NCBI RefSeq assembly: GCF_028823535.1
Contig: NZ_JAQIYM010000007.1
Coordinates: 186,001-250,000, forward strand
Length of the DNA: 64,000 nucleotides
Direction: 5' to 3'
Source: Pseudomonas serbica
Lineage (GTDB): Bacteria > Pseudomonadota > Gammaproteobacteria > Pseudomonadales > Pseudomonadaceae
Shown: in pieces, positions 43,531-51,308 of the stretch
Layout of the letters: each line of letters opens with the position of its first letter
How positions within the stretch are numbered: the stretch's first letter is position 1
Notes under the pieces: generated by a model
Database searches by the model: none
What the model saw: the letters and a program-made list of their open reading frames with translations, nothing else
What the model was told of the DNA's origin: nothing
Position numbers and translations under genes: made by a program

Positions 43531-43567
43531 AATGCTGTGTTAAACAAAAAAATAGTCAGGTGATGCA

Positions 43568-44518
43568 ATGATGAAGGTGAAGATCGAAAGGATCGTCGAC
43601 GAAGCGCTGGATATCCGCTCCTTTCGCCTCGTGCGCAGTGACGGCCAGCCGCTCGACACCTATGAACCGGGTGCCCACGTCGACCTCACCGGGCCGACCG
43701 GAGTGACCCGCCAGTATTCACTGTGCAGCCCGCCAGAGGATCGCCGCGCCTATCTGGTGGCGGTGAAGAAAGAAGCGCAGTCGCGCGGGGGCTCATTGGC
43801 GCTGCACGAGCAGGTGGAAGAGGGCATGGAGCTGGAAATGGGGGCGCCACGCAACCTGTTCCGTCTCGATGAAAGTGCCCGCGAACATGTGCTGTTCGCC
43901 GCGGGTATCGGCGTCACGCCGCTGCTGAGCATGGCCTATCGACTGGCGCAGAGCGACCAGCCCTATCGCCTGCATTATTTCGCCCGTTCGGCGCAGTACG
44001 CGGCGTTTACCCAGTTGCTGGCGACGAATTTCGCCGAGCATGTGGAGTTCCACTACGGCGTGGAACCGGCGGACCTGGACAGCGCATTGAGCGCCTGCCT
44101 GGAACGCGCCAATCCTGCGGCCCACGTCTACACCTGTGGCCCGGCACCCTTCATGAACAAAGTGGTGGAAGTGGCCTCGCGCACCCGTTCCGACGACGCC
44201 ATACACCTGGAACACTTCGCCGCCGACCCGGCCGCCAACAGCGCCCCGGCGGGTACCTTCGAAGTCGAACTGGCCAGTTCCGGCGTGGTGCTGCAAGTGC
44301 CGGCCAACACCAGCCTGGTCGACGTACTCCAGGCCCACGGTTGCGACATCGACACCGAGTGCCGCGAAGGCATCTGCGGCACCTGCATCGTCGAGGTGCT
44401 CGACGGCGTGCCGGAGCACCGCGACAACTGCCTTTCGAACAAGGAAAAGGCCTCCAACAAGCAGATCTGCGCCTGCGTTTCCCGGGCACTTTCCGCTCGT
44501 CTGGTATTGGACATCTAA
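43568..44518 (+). CDS. iacF: Dioxygenase reductase IacF (FMN/FAD plus 2Fe-2S)
   Basis: 316 residues (ATG 43568, or ATG 43571). Ferredoxin-reductase fold: flavin-binding RQYSLCSPP, NAD-binding FAAGIGVTPLLSMAYRL and CGPAPFM, then a C-terminal plant-type ferredoxin with Cys265, Cys270, Cys273 (CREGICGTC) and Cys303. This order (flavin, NAD, ferredoxin) is that of VanB/phthalate reductases. It hands electrons from NADH to IacCD. Confidence 0.92.
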   Translation: MMKVKIERIVDEALDIRSFRLVRSDGQPLDTYEPGAHVDLTGPTGVTRQYSLCSPPEDRRAYLVAVKKEAQSRGGSLALHEQVEEGMELEMGAPRNLFRLDESAREHVLFAAGIGVTPLLSMAYRLAQSDQPYRLHYFARSAQYAAFTQLLATNFAEHVEFHYGVEPADLDSALSACLERANPAAHVYTCGPAPFMNKVVEVASRTRSDDAIHLEHFAADPAANSAPAGTFEVELASSGVVLQVPANTSLVDVLQAHGCDIDTECREGICGTCIVEVLDGVPEHRDNCLSNKEKASNKQICACVSRALSARLVLDI

Positions 44519-44670
44519 GCGCTTTCTTCACTGGAAAGCTGACGCCGGAGCCTGTTGAATGGCGCCCGGCGGCCATCGAGGGAGGTGAGGGCTAAAGAAT
44601 TAACCGTACGACCGAACCGCTCGACGAAGCGGTCGAGAAATAACAACAAAAAACCTGAGGCTTTGCGGAC

Positions 44671-45591
44671 ATGACTACAGCATCGACGGTGCGCAATGAG
44701 GCGTTCGAAAGTTGGTTGAGCCAGGTGAACCAGGCCTGCGGGCGTTTCGACGCCAGGGCGCTGGACACCGACTTCTACGGCCAGTTGACGGAATTTCGCA
44801 GCGGTGCGATCAACCTCAGTGTGGTCGACATGGCGCACGTGCATCTGTATCGCACCAGCAAGGACGTCAGCACCAGCAGCGACGGCCACTACTACGCGGT
44901 GTTCCAGCTGCGCGGCAGTTCGCACCTGGAGCAGGGCGACAACCGCGCGCAACTGGGCTGTGGCGACATCGCCCTGATCGACGCCAGCCGCCCGAGCGAC
45001 ATGATCTACAACGACGATTGCCGGCAACTGTCGCTGATTTTGCCGCGTCAGGTGGTGGAGCGTGGTTCGCACTTCAATGCGGTCAACTGCGCCACGCGCA
45101 TCGGTGCCAACAACCCCCTGGCGGCGATGGCCAACAAGCTGGTCCTGGAGACTCGCCAGCAGGAAGGGCTGGACATGCAGGAAAGCGAAGCGGTGCTCGA
45201 TGCCCTGGCCAGCCTGTTGCTGCCGGGTATCAGCGCCCGTGACAGTGCTGTCGATCCCCATGAGCGGCAGTTTCGCAAGATCATCGCCTTCATCGACGCG
45301 CACCTGAGCGACGAGGAACTCTGTCCCGAACTGATCGCCCGTGAGGTGGGTATTTCCGTGCGCGGCCTGTACCGGATGTTCTCCAAGCGCGGCCTGGTGG
45401 TGGCGCAATACATCAAGCATCGGCGTTTGGACTTCTGCGCGCAAAACCTGCGCCGCAGCGACGTCGAGCAGAAGCTTTCGGCACTGTGTTATGCCTGGGG
45501 TTTCTCGGATTCGAGCTACTTCTCGTCGGCGTTCAAATCGCGCTTTGGCGTGTCACCGGGCGCTTATCGCAAGCGCTACAGCCAGCACTGA
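44671..45591 (+). CDS. feaR: FeaR-like AraC-family regulator of aromatic amine catabolism
   Basis: 306 residues. The N-terminal ligand domain and the C-terminal AraC double HTH align with E. coli FeaR along the whole length as I recall it: ESWLSQVNQACGRF at the start, YAVFQLRG, GCGDIALIDASRPSD, then SVRGLYRMFSKRGLVVAQYI and RRLDFCAQNLRR, WGFSDSSYFSSAFKSRFG. FeaR activates aromatic monoamine oxidation in response to arylacetaldehydes or amines. Here TGGCA repeats resembling its site lie before four operons of the island. Its own upstream region (44519-44670) shows no such box. Confidence 0.9.
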   Translation: MTTASTVRNEAFESWLSQVNQACGRFDARALDTDFYGQLTEFRSGAINLSVVDMAHVHLYRTSKDVSTSSDGHYYAVFQLRGSSHLEQGDNRAQLGCGDIALIDASRPSDMIYNDDCRQLSLILPRQVVERGSHFNAVNCATRIGANNPLAAMANKLVLETRQQEGLDMQESEAVLDALASLLLPGISARDSAVDPHERQFRKIIAFIDAHLSDEELCPELIAREVGISVRGLYRMFSKRGLVVAQYIKHRRLDFCAQNLRRSDVEQKLSALCYAWGFSDSSYFSSAFKSRFGVSPGAYRKRYSQH

Positions 45592-45602
45592 CCCCGATCC
45601 CC

Positions 45603-45692
45603 TGTAGGAGCTGGCTTGCCAGCGAAGGCGCTCTGTCATTCAACACCTTCGGTGACTGACCTGACGCCTTCGCCGGCAAGCCGGCTCCTACA
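45603..45692. repeat. REPIN between feaR and the response regulator
   Basis: Inverted arms TGTAGGAGCTGGCTTGCCAG and CCGGCAAGCCGGCTCCTACA around a 50-bp spacer, between two converging genes, where it can serve as a transcription end. Confidence 0.88.
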
Positions 45693-45714
45693 GTGTGCTG
45701 TGTGGGTTCGTAGA

Positions 45715-46344
45715 TCAATGCCGCGCCGGCTCATCCATCGGCAAATGCAGCACTTCGCGCACCAGCATGGCAATGCTGCTCACGCCCATCTTTTCCTTGA
45801 TCTTGGTGCGGTGAACGTCAACGGTCTTCACGCTGATGTTGAGCTCCCGGGCGATTACCTTGCTGGCCTTGCCATCGATCACCAGCATCAACACTTCGCG
45901 CTCGCGGCTGGTCAGCAGCGCCAGCTTGCCCTGCAGGTTCTGGCGCTGCTGCTGGTCGGCCTGGGCGTGCACGGCGGTCTTGAGCGCCGCCTGGATGCGA
46001 TCGATCATCTGCTGCGGGTTGTAGGGCTTCTCGACGAAGTCCAGGGCGCCGTTCTTCATCGCCGTGACCGACATCGGAATGTCGCCATGAGCCGAGACGA
46101 AAATGGTCGGCAAGGTGCTGCCGCGCTGGTTGAGGATCTCCTGCAACTGGAAACCGCTGGTTTCCGGCATGCGCACATCCAGCACCAGGCAGGCGGGCTG
46201 CTGGGGGTCGTACTGGCTGAGGAACTCATCGGCGCCGGCGAAGCACTGCGCCTGCACGCTGACCGACTCCAGCAGCCAGGCCAGCGAGGTACGCAGGTCC
46301 TTGTCATCGTCAACGATGTAAACAATCGGTTTGCGGGTTTGCAT
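45715..46344 (-). CDS. FixJ/StyR-type LuxR-family response regulator
   Basis: 209 residues. Receiver domain: acidic pocket VDDD (11-14), phosphorylated Asp56 in LVLDVRMP, and the conserved Lys in FVEKPY. The C-terminal LuxR HTH is LTSREREVLMLVIDGKASKV and ELNISVKTVDVHR. This is the NarL/FixJ subclass with a TodT/StyR-like FVEKPY switch. Its probable kinase partner is the PAS kinase on the other side of the iac genes. It is divergent from iacG; a perfect palindrome lies in the shared promoter. Confidence 0.92.
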   Translation of the reverse strand: MQTRKPIVYIVDDDKDLRTSLAWLLESVSVQAQCFAGADEFLSQYDPQQPACLVLDVRMPETSGFQLQEILNQRGSTLPTIFVSAHGDIPMSVTAMKNGALDFVEKPYNPQQMIDRIQAALKTAVHAQADQQQRQNLQGKLALLTSREREVLMLVIDGKASKVIARELNISVKTVDVHRTKIKEKMGVSSIAMLVREVLHLPMDEPARH

Positions 46345-46470
46345 CAGGGGCTGCCACGAAAATTCTAATTATTGTTTTCGCACGCGAACGCGCGGCACGC
46401 ATCGGCTGTTGTTTTTACAGCCTGTAAGCAGGATACCCACTGTCGCCGGCCCTTGCGATAAAGAAACCAC

Positions 46471-46482
46471 CTAGTCGACTAG
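46471..46482. promoter_or_regulatory. CTAGTCGACTAG palindrome in the iacG/response-regulator promoter
   Basis: A perfect 12-bp palindrome in the 259-bp gap between the divergent response regulator gene and iacG. CTAG words are rare in Pseudomonas DNA, so its conservation in a promoter is notable. Candidate site for the response regulator; unproven. Confidence 0.4.
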
Positions 46483-46603
46483 CGGAAACCCAACCTCGCC
46501 ATGGGGATCGTCAGAATGGTTGCGGCGCGCGCGCAGCCTTAGTCTTGCTCCATCACCTACGGGCCGCTTTCCTCGCGGTCCTCCTGAAGGAAGGGGCATC
46601 GAC

Positions 46604-47113
46604 ATGGCCGACCTGAGCCAGCAGCAAATCGACTTTCGCAACGCCATGGCGCAGCTGCCTGCGGCGGTGAACATCATCACCACCAATGGCCCGGGCGGGC
46701 GCTGCGGCATCACCGCCAGCGCCGTGTGTTCGGTGACCGACTCGCCGCCCACCGTGTTGGTGTGCGTCAACCGCAACAGCGCCACCCACGACGTATTCCG
46801 CACCAACGGTCGCCTGTGCGTCAACGTGCTGTGTGGCGAACAGGAAGAACTGGCCCGCCACTTCGCCGGCATGACCCAGGTGCCCATGGCCGAACGTTTT
46901 GCCTGGGACCTGTGGGACGACGGCGCCGCGGACGTGCCGGTGCTGCGCGACGCCCTGGTGCAACTGCAAGGGCGGATCAGCGAGTGCAAGGAAGTGGGTT
47001 CGCACTCGGTGATGTTCGTGGAGCTGGATAATGTCGGTGTGCGGGAACCGCGCGACAGCCTGGTGTATTTCAACCGCTTGTTCCATCGCCTTGAGCATGC
47101 CAGCGCGGCTTGA
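46604..47113 (+). CDS. iacG: Flavin reductase IacG (HpaC-like)
   Basis: 169 residues from ATG 46604 (AAGGGG upstream); the frame is open to 46520 but the shorter start matches the family. Flavin reductase domain: FRNAMAQLPAAVNIITTNG, GITASAVCSVTDSPPTVLVC, LCVNVL and RHFAGMTQVPMAERF match E. coli HpaC closely. It supplies reduced flavin to IacA. It is detached from iacA-F by feaR and the response regulator, under a different promoter. Confidence 0.92.
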   Translation: MADLSQQQIDFRNAMAQLPAAVNIITTNGPGGRCGITASAVCSVTDSPPTVLVCVNRNSATHDVFRTNGRLCVNVLCGEQEELARHFAGMTQVPMAERFAWDLWDDGAADVPVLRDALVQLQGRISECKEVGSHSVMFVELDNVGVREPRDSLVYFNRLFHRLEHASAA

Positions 47114-47167
47114 TCGAGACCGCGTTAGGGTTTGTGTCGATCTCACCATTTGTGAGCGACACAAACC

Positions 47168-47329
47168 TGCAGGAGCGTGGCGTGCCCGCGAAAGCGGTGT
47201 GTCAGTCAACATAGATGGTGGAAGTGATGGCCCCTTCGCGGGCCAGCCCGCTCCTACAGGGATCTCCTGTGAACACAGGTAGTGTGTCCGGCGCAAATCC
47301 TGTGGGAGCCAGCCTGCTGGCGAAAACGG
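47168..47329. repeat. REP cluster downstream of iacG
   Basis: One inverted REP pair at 47168-47258 (GCAGGAGCGTGG... ...GCCCGCTCCTACA) and a single arm TGTGGGAGCCAGCCTGCTGG at 47301-47329, between iacG and the converging kinase gene. Confidence 0.8.
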
Positions 47330-47333
47330 TGGA

Positions 47334-48347
47334 TCAGGCCTGCAGATATTCCCGAGCCAGCCTGCAGGCCCGCTCAATCAACATAGGCGCCATTTCAATC
47401 GCCGTCGGCGTGCCCTGGCGGGTGTGAATCCAGCCCAGGTACGTGGTGCCGCGCAGCATCAGGAACAGCGCTAGGGTCTGGCGATCTGCCTCGGTCAGCG
47501 GCTTGACCGCGTGGTAACCCTCCAGGAGCGCCGCCTTGATCTGCTCATAGCGCGGGTCATCCAGGCAGAAGTACAGGGCGGTGGCGAGTTCGAACATATG
47601 CCAGCCAAACCCGGCATCGTCGAAGTCGATCAGGCGCAGGCGCGGGCCTTCGATCAGCAGGTTTTCCGGGACCAGGTCGGCGTGGATCATGCCGAAATTG
47701 CCCAAGTGCCGGCCGTATTGACGCAAGTCCCGGCGGGCCGAGCGCCGGGCCTGTTGCAGCAGCTCTCGTTGCTCTACGCTCAGCGGTTGCAGCTCCCAGA
47801 ACCGCCCCCAGAACGGATTCGCCCCGATCAGGCCTTCCTCGTCCCAGGCATGCCGGACAAACTCGTCCGGCTGCTGCCAGTCCGCCGAATGCAGATGGAT
47901 GCGCGCCGCCATCTTGCCGGCCTCGGCAAACAAAAAGTCGATCTCGGTATCGGCCTGCACCCCAGCCTCCGAGGTGCCGGCAGTAGCCCCCGGCAACCAG
48001 GCGAGCATGTCGACATGGCGCTGGCCGATCTCGGCATGGCTGACTTCGATCAGATGGCTTTCATTCTGTGCGCGGATGATTTGCGGCACGGTAATCCCGG
48101 CGCTTTCCAGCGCTTCCATCCATTGCAGCTCGGAGCGCAGCGCCGCTTCGCAGTGATAACCGTTGCGATGGATACGCAGGGCTACGCGCTGGCCGTCGTG
48201 ACGGCGGGCGGAGAACACCGCATTCTCGCGGTATTTCACCAGTTCGATGTCGCCGAACTCGCCCTCCCAGTGCTGCAGGGCGTGGCGCGCCAGGTCGTGC
48301 AGGCGGGCGACTTGTTGATCATGGTTCAGGGTATGGAATTCAGTCAT
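47334..48347 (-). CDS. APH-type small-molecule kinase (amino-alcohol kinase candidate)
   Basis: 337 residues of the aminoglycoside/choline kinase fold. ATP lobe starts YRENAVFSARRHDGQRVALRI with the Lys/Arg pair; the catalytic loop is IHADLVPENLL (Asp and Asn) and the metal Asp follows in LIDFDDAGF. Such kinases phosphorylate hydroxyl groups of amino alcohols (ethanolamine, hydroxylysine). Last gene of the permease, phospho-lyase, kinase operon (10 bp gap), which has FeaR-like boxes in its promoter. A beta-hydroxy aromatic amine is a plausible substrate; see findings. Confidence 0.85.
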   Translation of the reverse strand: MTEFHTLNHDQQVARLHDLARHALQHWEGEFGDIELVKYRENAVFSARRHDGQRVALRIHRNGYHCEAALRSELQWMEALESAGITVPQIIRAQNESHLIEVSHAEIGQRHVDMLAWLPGATAGTSEAGVQADTEIDFLFAEAGKMAARIHLHSADWQQPDEFVRHAWDEEGLIGANPFWGRFWELQPLSVEQRELLQQARRSARRDLRQYGRHLGNFGMIHADLVPENLLIEGPRLRLIDFDDAGFGWHMFELATALYFCLDDPRYEQIKAALLEGYHAVKPLTEADRQTLALFLMLRGTTYLGWIHTRQGTPTAIEMAPMLIERACRLAREYLQA

Positions 48348-48357
48348 GACAAAGGCC

Positions 48358-49638
48358 TCAAATTGCGCTCAGGGCGTGGTCCAGGGTGTCGACGAACAGA
48401 TCGGCGTTTTCGCGGCTGAACACCAGTGGCGGGCGCAGTTTGAGAATGTTGTCGCCGGCGCCGATCTTGCTGATCAGCACGCCGTTCTCGCGCATGTCGT
48501 TGACCACCTTGCGCGCTTCCAGCCCGGCGGGTTCCTTGCTGGCGTGGTCGCGTACCAGTTCCATGGCGAAGAACAGGCCCTTGCCGCGTACATCGCCAAT
48601 GATCGAGTGTTTGCCTGCCAGTACCTGCAAACGCTGCTGCACATAAGCGCCGACGCTTTGTGCGTTTTGCAGTAGTTGCTTTTGTTCAATCTCGTCCAGC
48701 ACCGCCATGCCGACCGCCGCCGCTACGGGCGAGCCACCGAAGGTGTTGAAGTACATGGCGTTGCGCCCGAACGATTCCACCAGCGCCTTGTGGGTGATCA
48801 ACCCGGCCAGCGGGTAGCCGTTGCCCATGGGTTTGCCGAGGGTGACGATGTCCGGTACGACGCCGTGGGCCTGGTGCCCCCAGAGGTGATCGCCGGTACG
48901 GCCGAAACCCGATTGCACTTCATCGGCGATCAACAGGCCACCAGCCGCGCGGATCAACTCGGCGGCCTTGGCGACGAAACTGGCCGGAACCCTGGGCAAG
49001 CCTTCATTGGCGAACAGGGTGTCGATCAGCAACGCGGCCGGGCGAATACCCTGGGCCTGCAGTGAGGCGATGGCCGCCGCGATGTTGGCCGCGTATCGCT
49101 CGGCCAGTTGCGTTTGCGTGGTGCCGGCCGGCGCGTGGTACAGGCACGGAATCGGCACGGCGCGGGCGTGGGCGGCGAAGGGTTCCGGTGAGGGCAGGGC
49201 GGTGGTGACTTCGGCCAGCGACGCCGAGTTGCCGTGGTAGTTGTAGTCACTGACGATGATGCCGGTGCCGCCGCTGGCGTAGCGCGCCAGGCGCAGCGCC
49301 AGTTCGTTGGCCTCGGTGCCGGTGCAGGTGAACATCGCAGTGTCCAGCGGTTGGCCGAAGGTCGCGGTCAAGCGCTCGGCATAACGCACCACCTGCTCAT
49401 CGAGGTAGCGGGTGTGGATGTTCAGCGTGGTGGCCTGGCGGTGCATGGCGTCGGTGACGTGGGGGTTGCAGTGGCCGACGCAGGGCACATTGTTGTACAC
49501 GTCCAGGTAACGGCGACCCTCGACGTCGAACAGCCAGACGCCTTCGCCACGCACCAGGTGCAGGGGCTTGTCGTAGAACAGCGGCGAGGCACTGCCGAGT
49601 ACGCGGTGACGGCGTTGCAAAAGGGTCTGTTCAGGCAT
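48358..49638 (-). CDS. PLP-dependent class III aminotransferase, phospho-lyase subgroup
   Basis: 426 residues. PLP features: DEVQSGFGR (239-247) and Schiff-base Lys269 in TLGKPMGNG. The N-terminal motif YNNVPCVGHCNPHV (48-61) is the mark of the AGXT2L-type amino-alcohol-phosphate phospho-lyases (ethanolamine-phosphate and hydroxylysine-phosphate phospho-lyase), not of ordinary transaminases. The reaction releases ammonia and phosphate and gives an aldehyde. Paired with a kinase and a permease in one operon. Its start overlaps the permease stop by 8 bp. Confidence 0.85.
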   Translation of the reverse strand: MPEQTLLQRRHRVLGSASPLFYDKPLHLVRGEGVWLFDVEGRRYLDVYNNVPCVGHCNPHVTDAMHRQATTLNIHTRYLDEQVVRYAERLTATFGQPLDTAMFTCTGTEANELALRLARYASGGTGIIVSDYNYHGNSASLAEVTTALPSPEPFAAHARAVPIPCLYHAPAGTTQTQLAERYAANIAAAIASLQAQGIRPAALLIDTLFANEGLPRVPASFVAKAAELIRAAGGLLIADEVQSGFGRTGDHLWGHQAHGVVPDIVTLGKPMGNGYPLAGLITHKALVESFGRNAMYFNTFGGSPVAAAVGMAVLDEIEQKQLLQNAQSVGAYVQQRLQVLAGKHSIIGDVRGKGLFFAMELVRDHASKEPAGLEARKVVNDMRENGVLISKIGAGDNILKLRPPLVFSRENADLFVDTLDHALSAI

Positions 49639-50944
49639 GGTCTGGAACCTCGATGGCAGGGCTGCGACGGGTGCGCAGCAGAAAGTTGAAAATGCACAGG
49701 GCGAAGGTCACCGCGAGGGCGATCAGCATCAGCAGGTCGAGTTGGAAGCAGGCGGCGATCACCACCAATGTCAGCGCCAGGCCCAGCCAGGCCACGACCT
49801 TGCCGCCGGCCAGGGTGAACGGGCGTGGCAGGTTCGTCTGGCCGCGTTTGATGCGCAGGTACGCGCCGAAAATGAACAGGTAGCAGACGTTGAGCAGCAG
49901 GACCACGGCGAGCATCACGGTGGCCGGATCGACTTCCGATAGCGGCAGGCCGATGGCGCCGATCAGCAGCAGCGCCGGCCAGGGCGTGCCGCGCTTGCCG
50001 GTCTTGCCCAGCCACTGCGGGAACAGGCCGTCGCGCGCCATCGCGAACAGTTGCCGGGAGGCCGCATAAACCAGGGAGAAGAAGGTGGCGATCAAACCGA
50101 ACACACCGCCGCAGCCAATCACCTTGGCCAGCCACGAGTCAGCGCCGAACGCACTGTTGCTGGACATCGCCGCGTACAGCGGATCGCCCGCCGAGCCCAC
50201 CAACTCGACACCGCCAGCGCCCGGTGCGCACACCAGCACGACCAGCGCGGTGACCAACAGGGTACCGATGGCCGCGAGAATGCCGCGCGGCATCGTACGG
50301 CCGGGGCTATCAGCTTCCTCCGCCGCTGAACCGGTCTGCTCGACGGTGATGAACAGCCAGATCGCGAACGGTACGCAGGCGAAGACGCCGCCGAGGCTGA
50401 GCGGGGTAGAGACATTGGCCGGCAACGCCAGCAGGTTGGCCAGCTCGACATGGGGCGCCATGGCCACGCCGAAGGTCAGCAAGGCGACGACGGCGATCAC
50501 CCCGGCAATGAACGTCAAGCCCATGGCCTCACCTACGCCGCGCAGGTGAATGCCGATGATCACCGCGAACAGGGCGATCTTCACCGGCCAGCCGCCAAGC
50601 CCGAAAATCGACTCGGTGTAGGCGCAAATGAACGTCGCCGCCGCGCCGGTGCCGATGGTCAAGGCCAGCGCACAAGCCACCCCGACCAGGTAACCCACGA
50701 ACGGCCCGAAGGCACTTTGCGCATACACGAACACACCGCCGGCGCTGGGCAACGCGGTGGACAGTTCAGCCACACACAACGCCAGCCCGCCGCACAGCAG
50801 CGCCATCAACAAGGTGGCCACCAGCATGTTCAGCCAGCCACCGGCCGCCAGGCCAAAGTTCCAGCCGGAAAACTGACCGGCCACCACCAACGCAATTCCA
50901 AGGCCGGCAATCTTTGGCCAGCCCAACGCACTTTTCTTGAGCAC
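49631..50944 (-). CDS. Ethanolamine-permease-like APC amine transporter
   Basis: 437 residues with about 12 membrane helices. N-terminal pattern FSGWNFGLAAGGWLNMLVAT resembles the ethanolamine permease (EAT) group of the APC superfamily. VAELSTALPSAGGVFVYAQS is the usual second helix loop. It should import a small amine for the phospho-lyase/kinase pair. First gene of that operon; TGGCA repeats lie 108 bp upstream of its ATG. Confidence 0.88.
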   Translation of the reverse strand: MLKKSALGWPKIAGLGIALVVAGQFSGWNFGLAAGGWLNMLVATLLMALLCGGLALCVAELSTALPSAGGVFVYAQSAFGPFVGYLVGVACALALTIGTGAAATFICAYTESIFGLGGWPVKIALFAVIIGIHLRGVGEAMGLTFIAGVIAVVALLTFGVAMAPHVELANLLALPANVSTPLSLGGVFACVPFAIWLFITVEQTGSAAEEADSPGRTMPRGILAAIGTLLVTALVVLVCAPGAGGVELVGSAGDPLYAAMSSNSAFGADSWLAKVIGCGGVFGLIATFFSLVYAASRQLFAMARDGLFPQWLGKTGKRGTPWPALLLIGAIGLPLSEVDPATVMLAVVLLLNVCYLFIFGAYLRIKRGQTNLPRPFTLAGGKVVAWLGLALTLVVIAACFQLDLLMLIALAVTFALCIFNFLLRTRRSPAIEVPDHA

Positions 50945-51051
50945 AAACGTCTCCCGCGACCCGAGGGCCGATTTTTTGTTTTAGTGAGCAATGGAGGGGT
51001 TCAGCGTTGCTTTACGCGCTTCGATACTACGCGTGGGGTGCGACGCGGCAT

Positions 51052-51088
51052 GTTTGTGCGCATGCCAGGTGATTGGTTGTGGGTGCCA
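51052..51088 (-). promoter_or_regulatory. FeaR-like TGGCA direct repeat upstream of the permease operon
   Basis: On the permease strand TGGCA begins at 51088 and 51067, 21 bp apart, the second followed by eight bases and AAC. The intervening ACAACCAA and the upstream CAATCTGGCA also occur before the porin gene (54919-54933). The surrounding gap (50945-51308) otherwise holds only REP elements. Confidence 0.6.
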
Positions 51089-51123
51089 GATTGGATGAGG
51101 CTTTTGTGTCCGCAGCAGATCCC

Positions 51124-51291
51124 TGTGGGAGCGGGCTTGCCCGCGAAAGCGCAGTGTCAGTTGTCATGGATGTTGGATTTGATCGCCTCTTCGCGAGCAA
51201 GCCCGCTCCCACGGGGGATCTCCAGTGAACACAAGATATGTGTATGGCCAAGATCCCATTGTGGGAGCGGGCTTGCTCGCGAAGGCGGTAG
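51124..51291. repeat. REP cluster between permease and chemoreceptor genes
   Basis: An inverted pair at 51124-51213 with arms TGTGGGAGCGGGCTTGCCCG and AAGCCCGCTCCCACG, plus a single arm at 51260-51291. Placed between the end of the chemoreceptor gene and the permease promoter, it may end the chemoreceptor transcript. Confidence 0.85.
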
Positions 51292-51308
51292 ATCAGGCAA
51301 CAGCTGTC

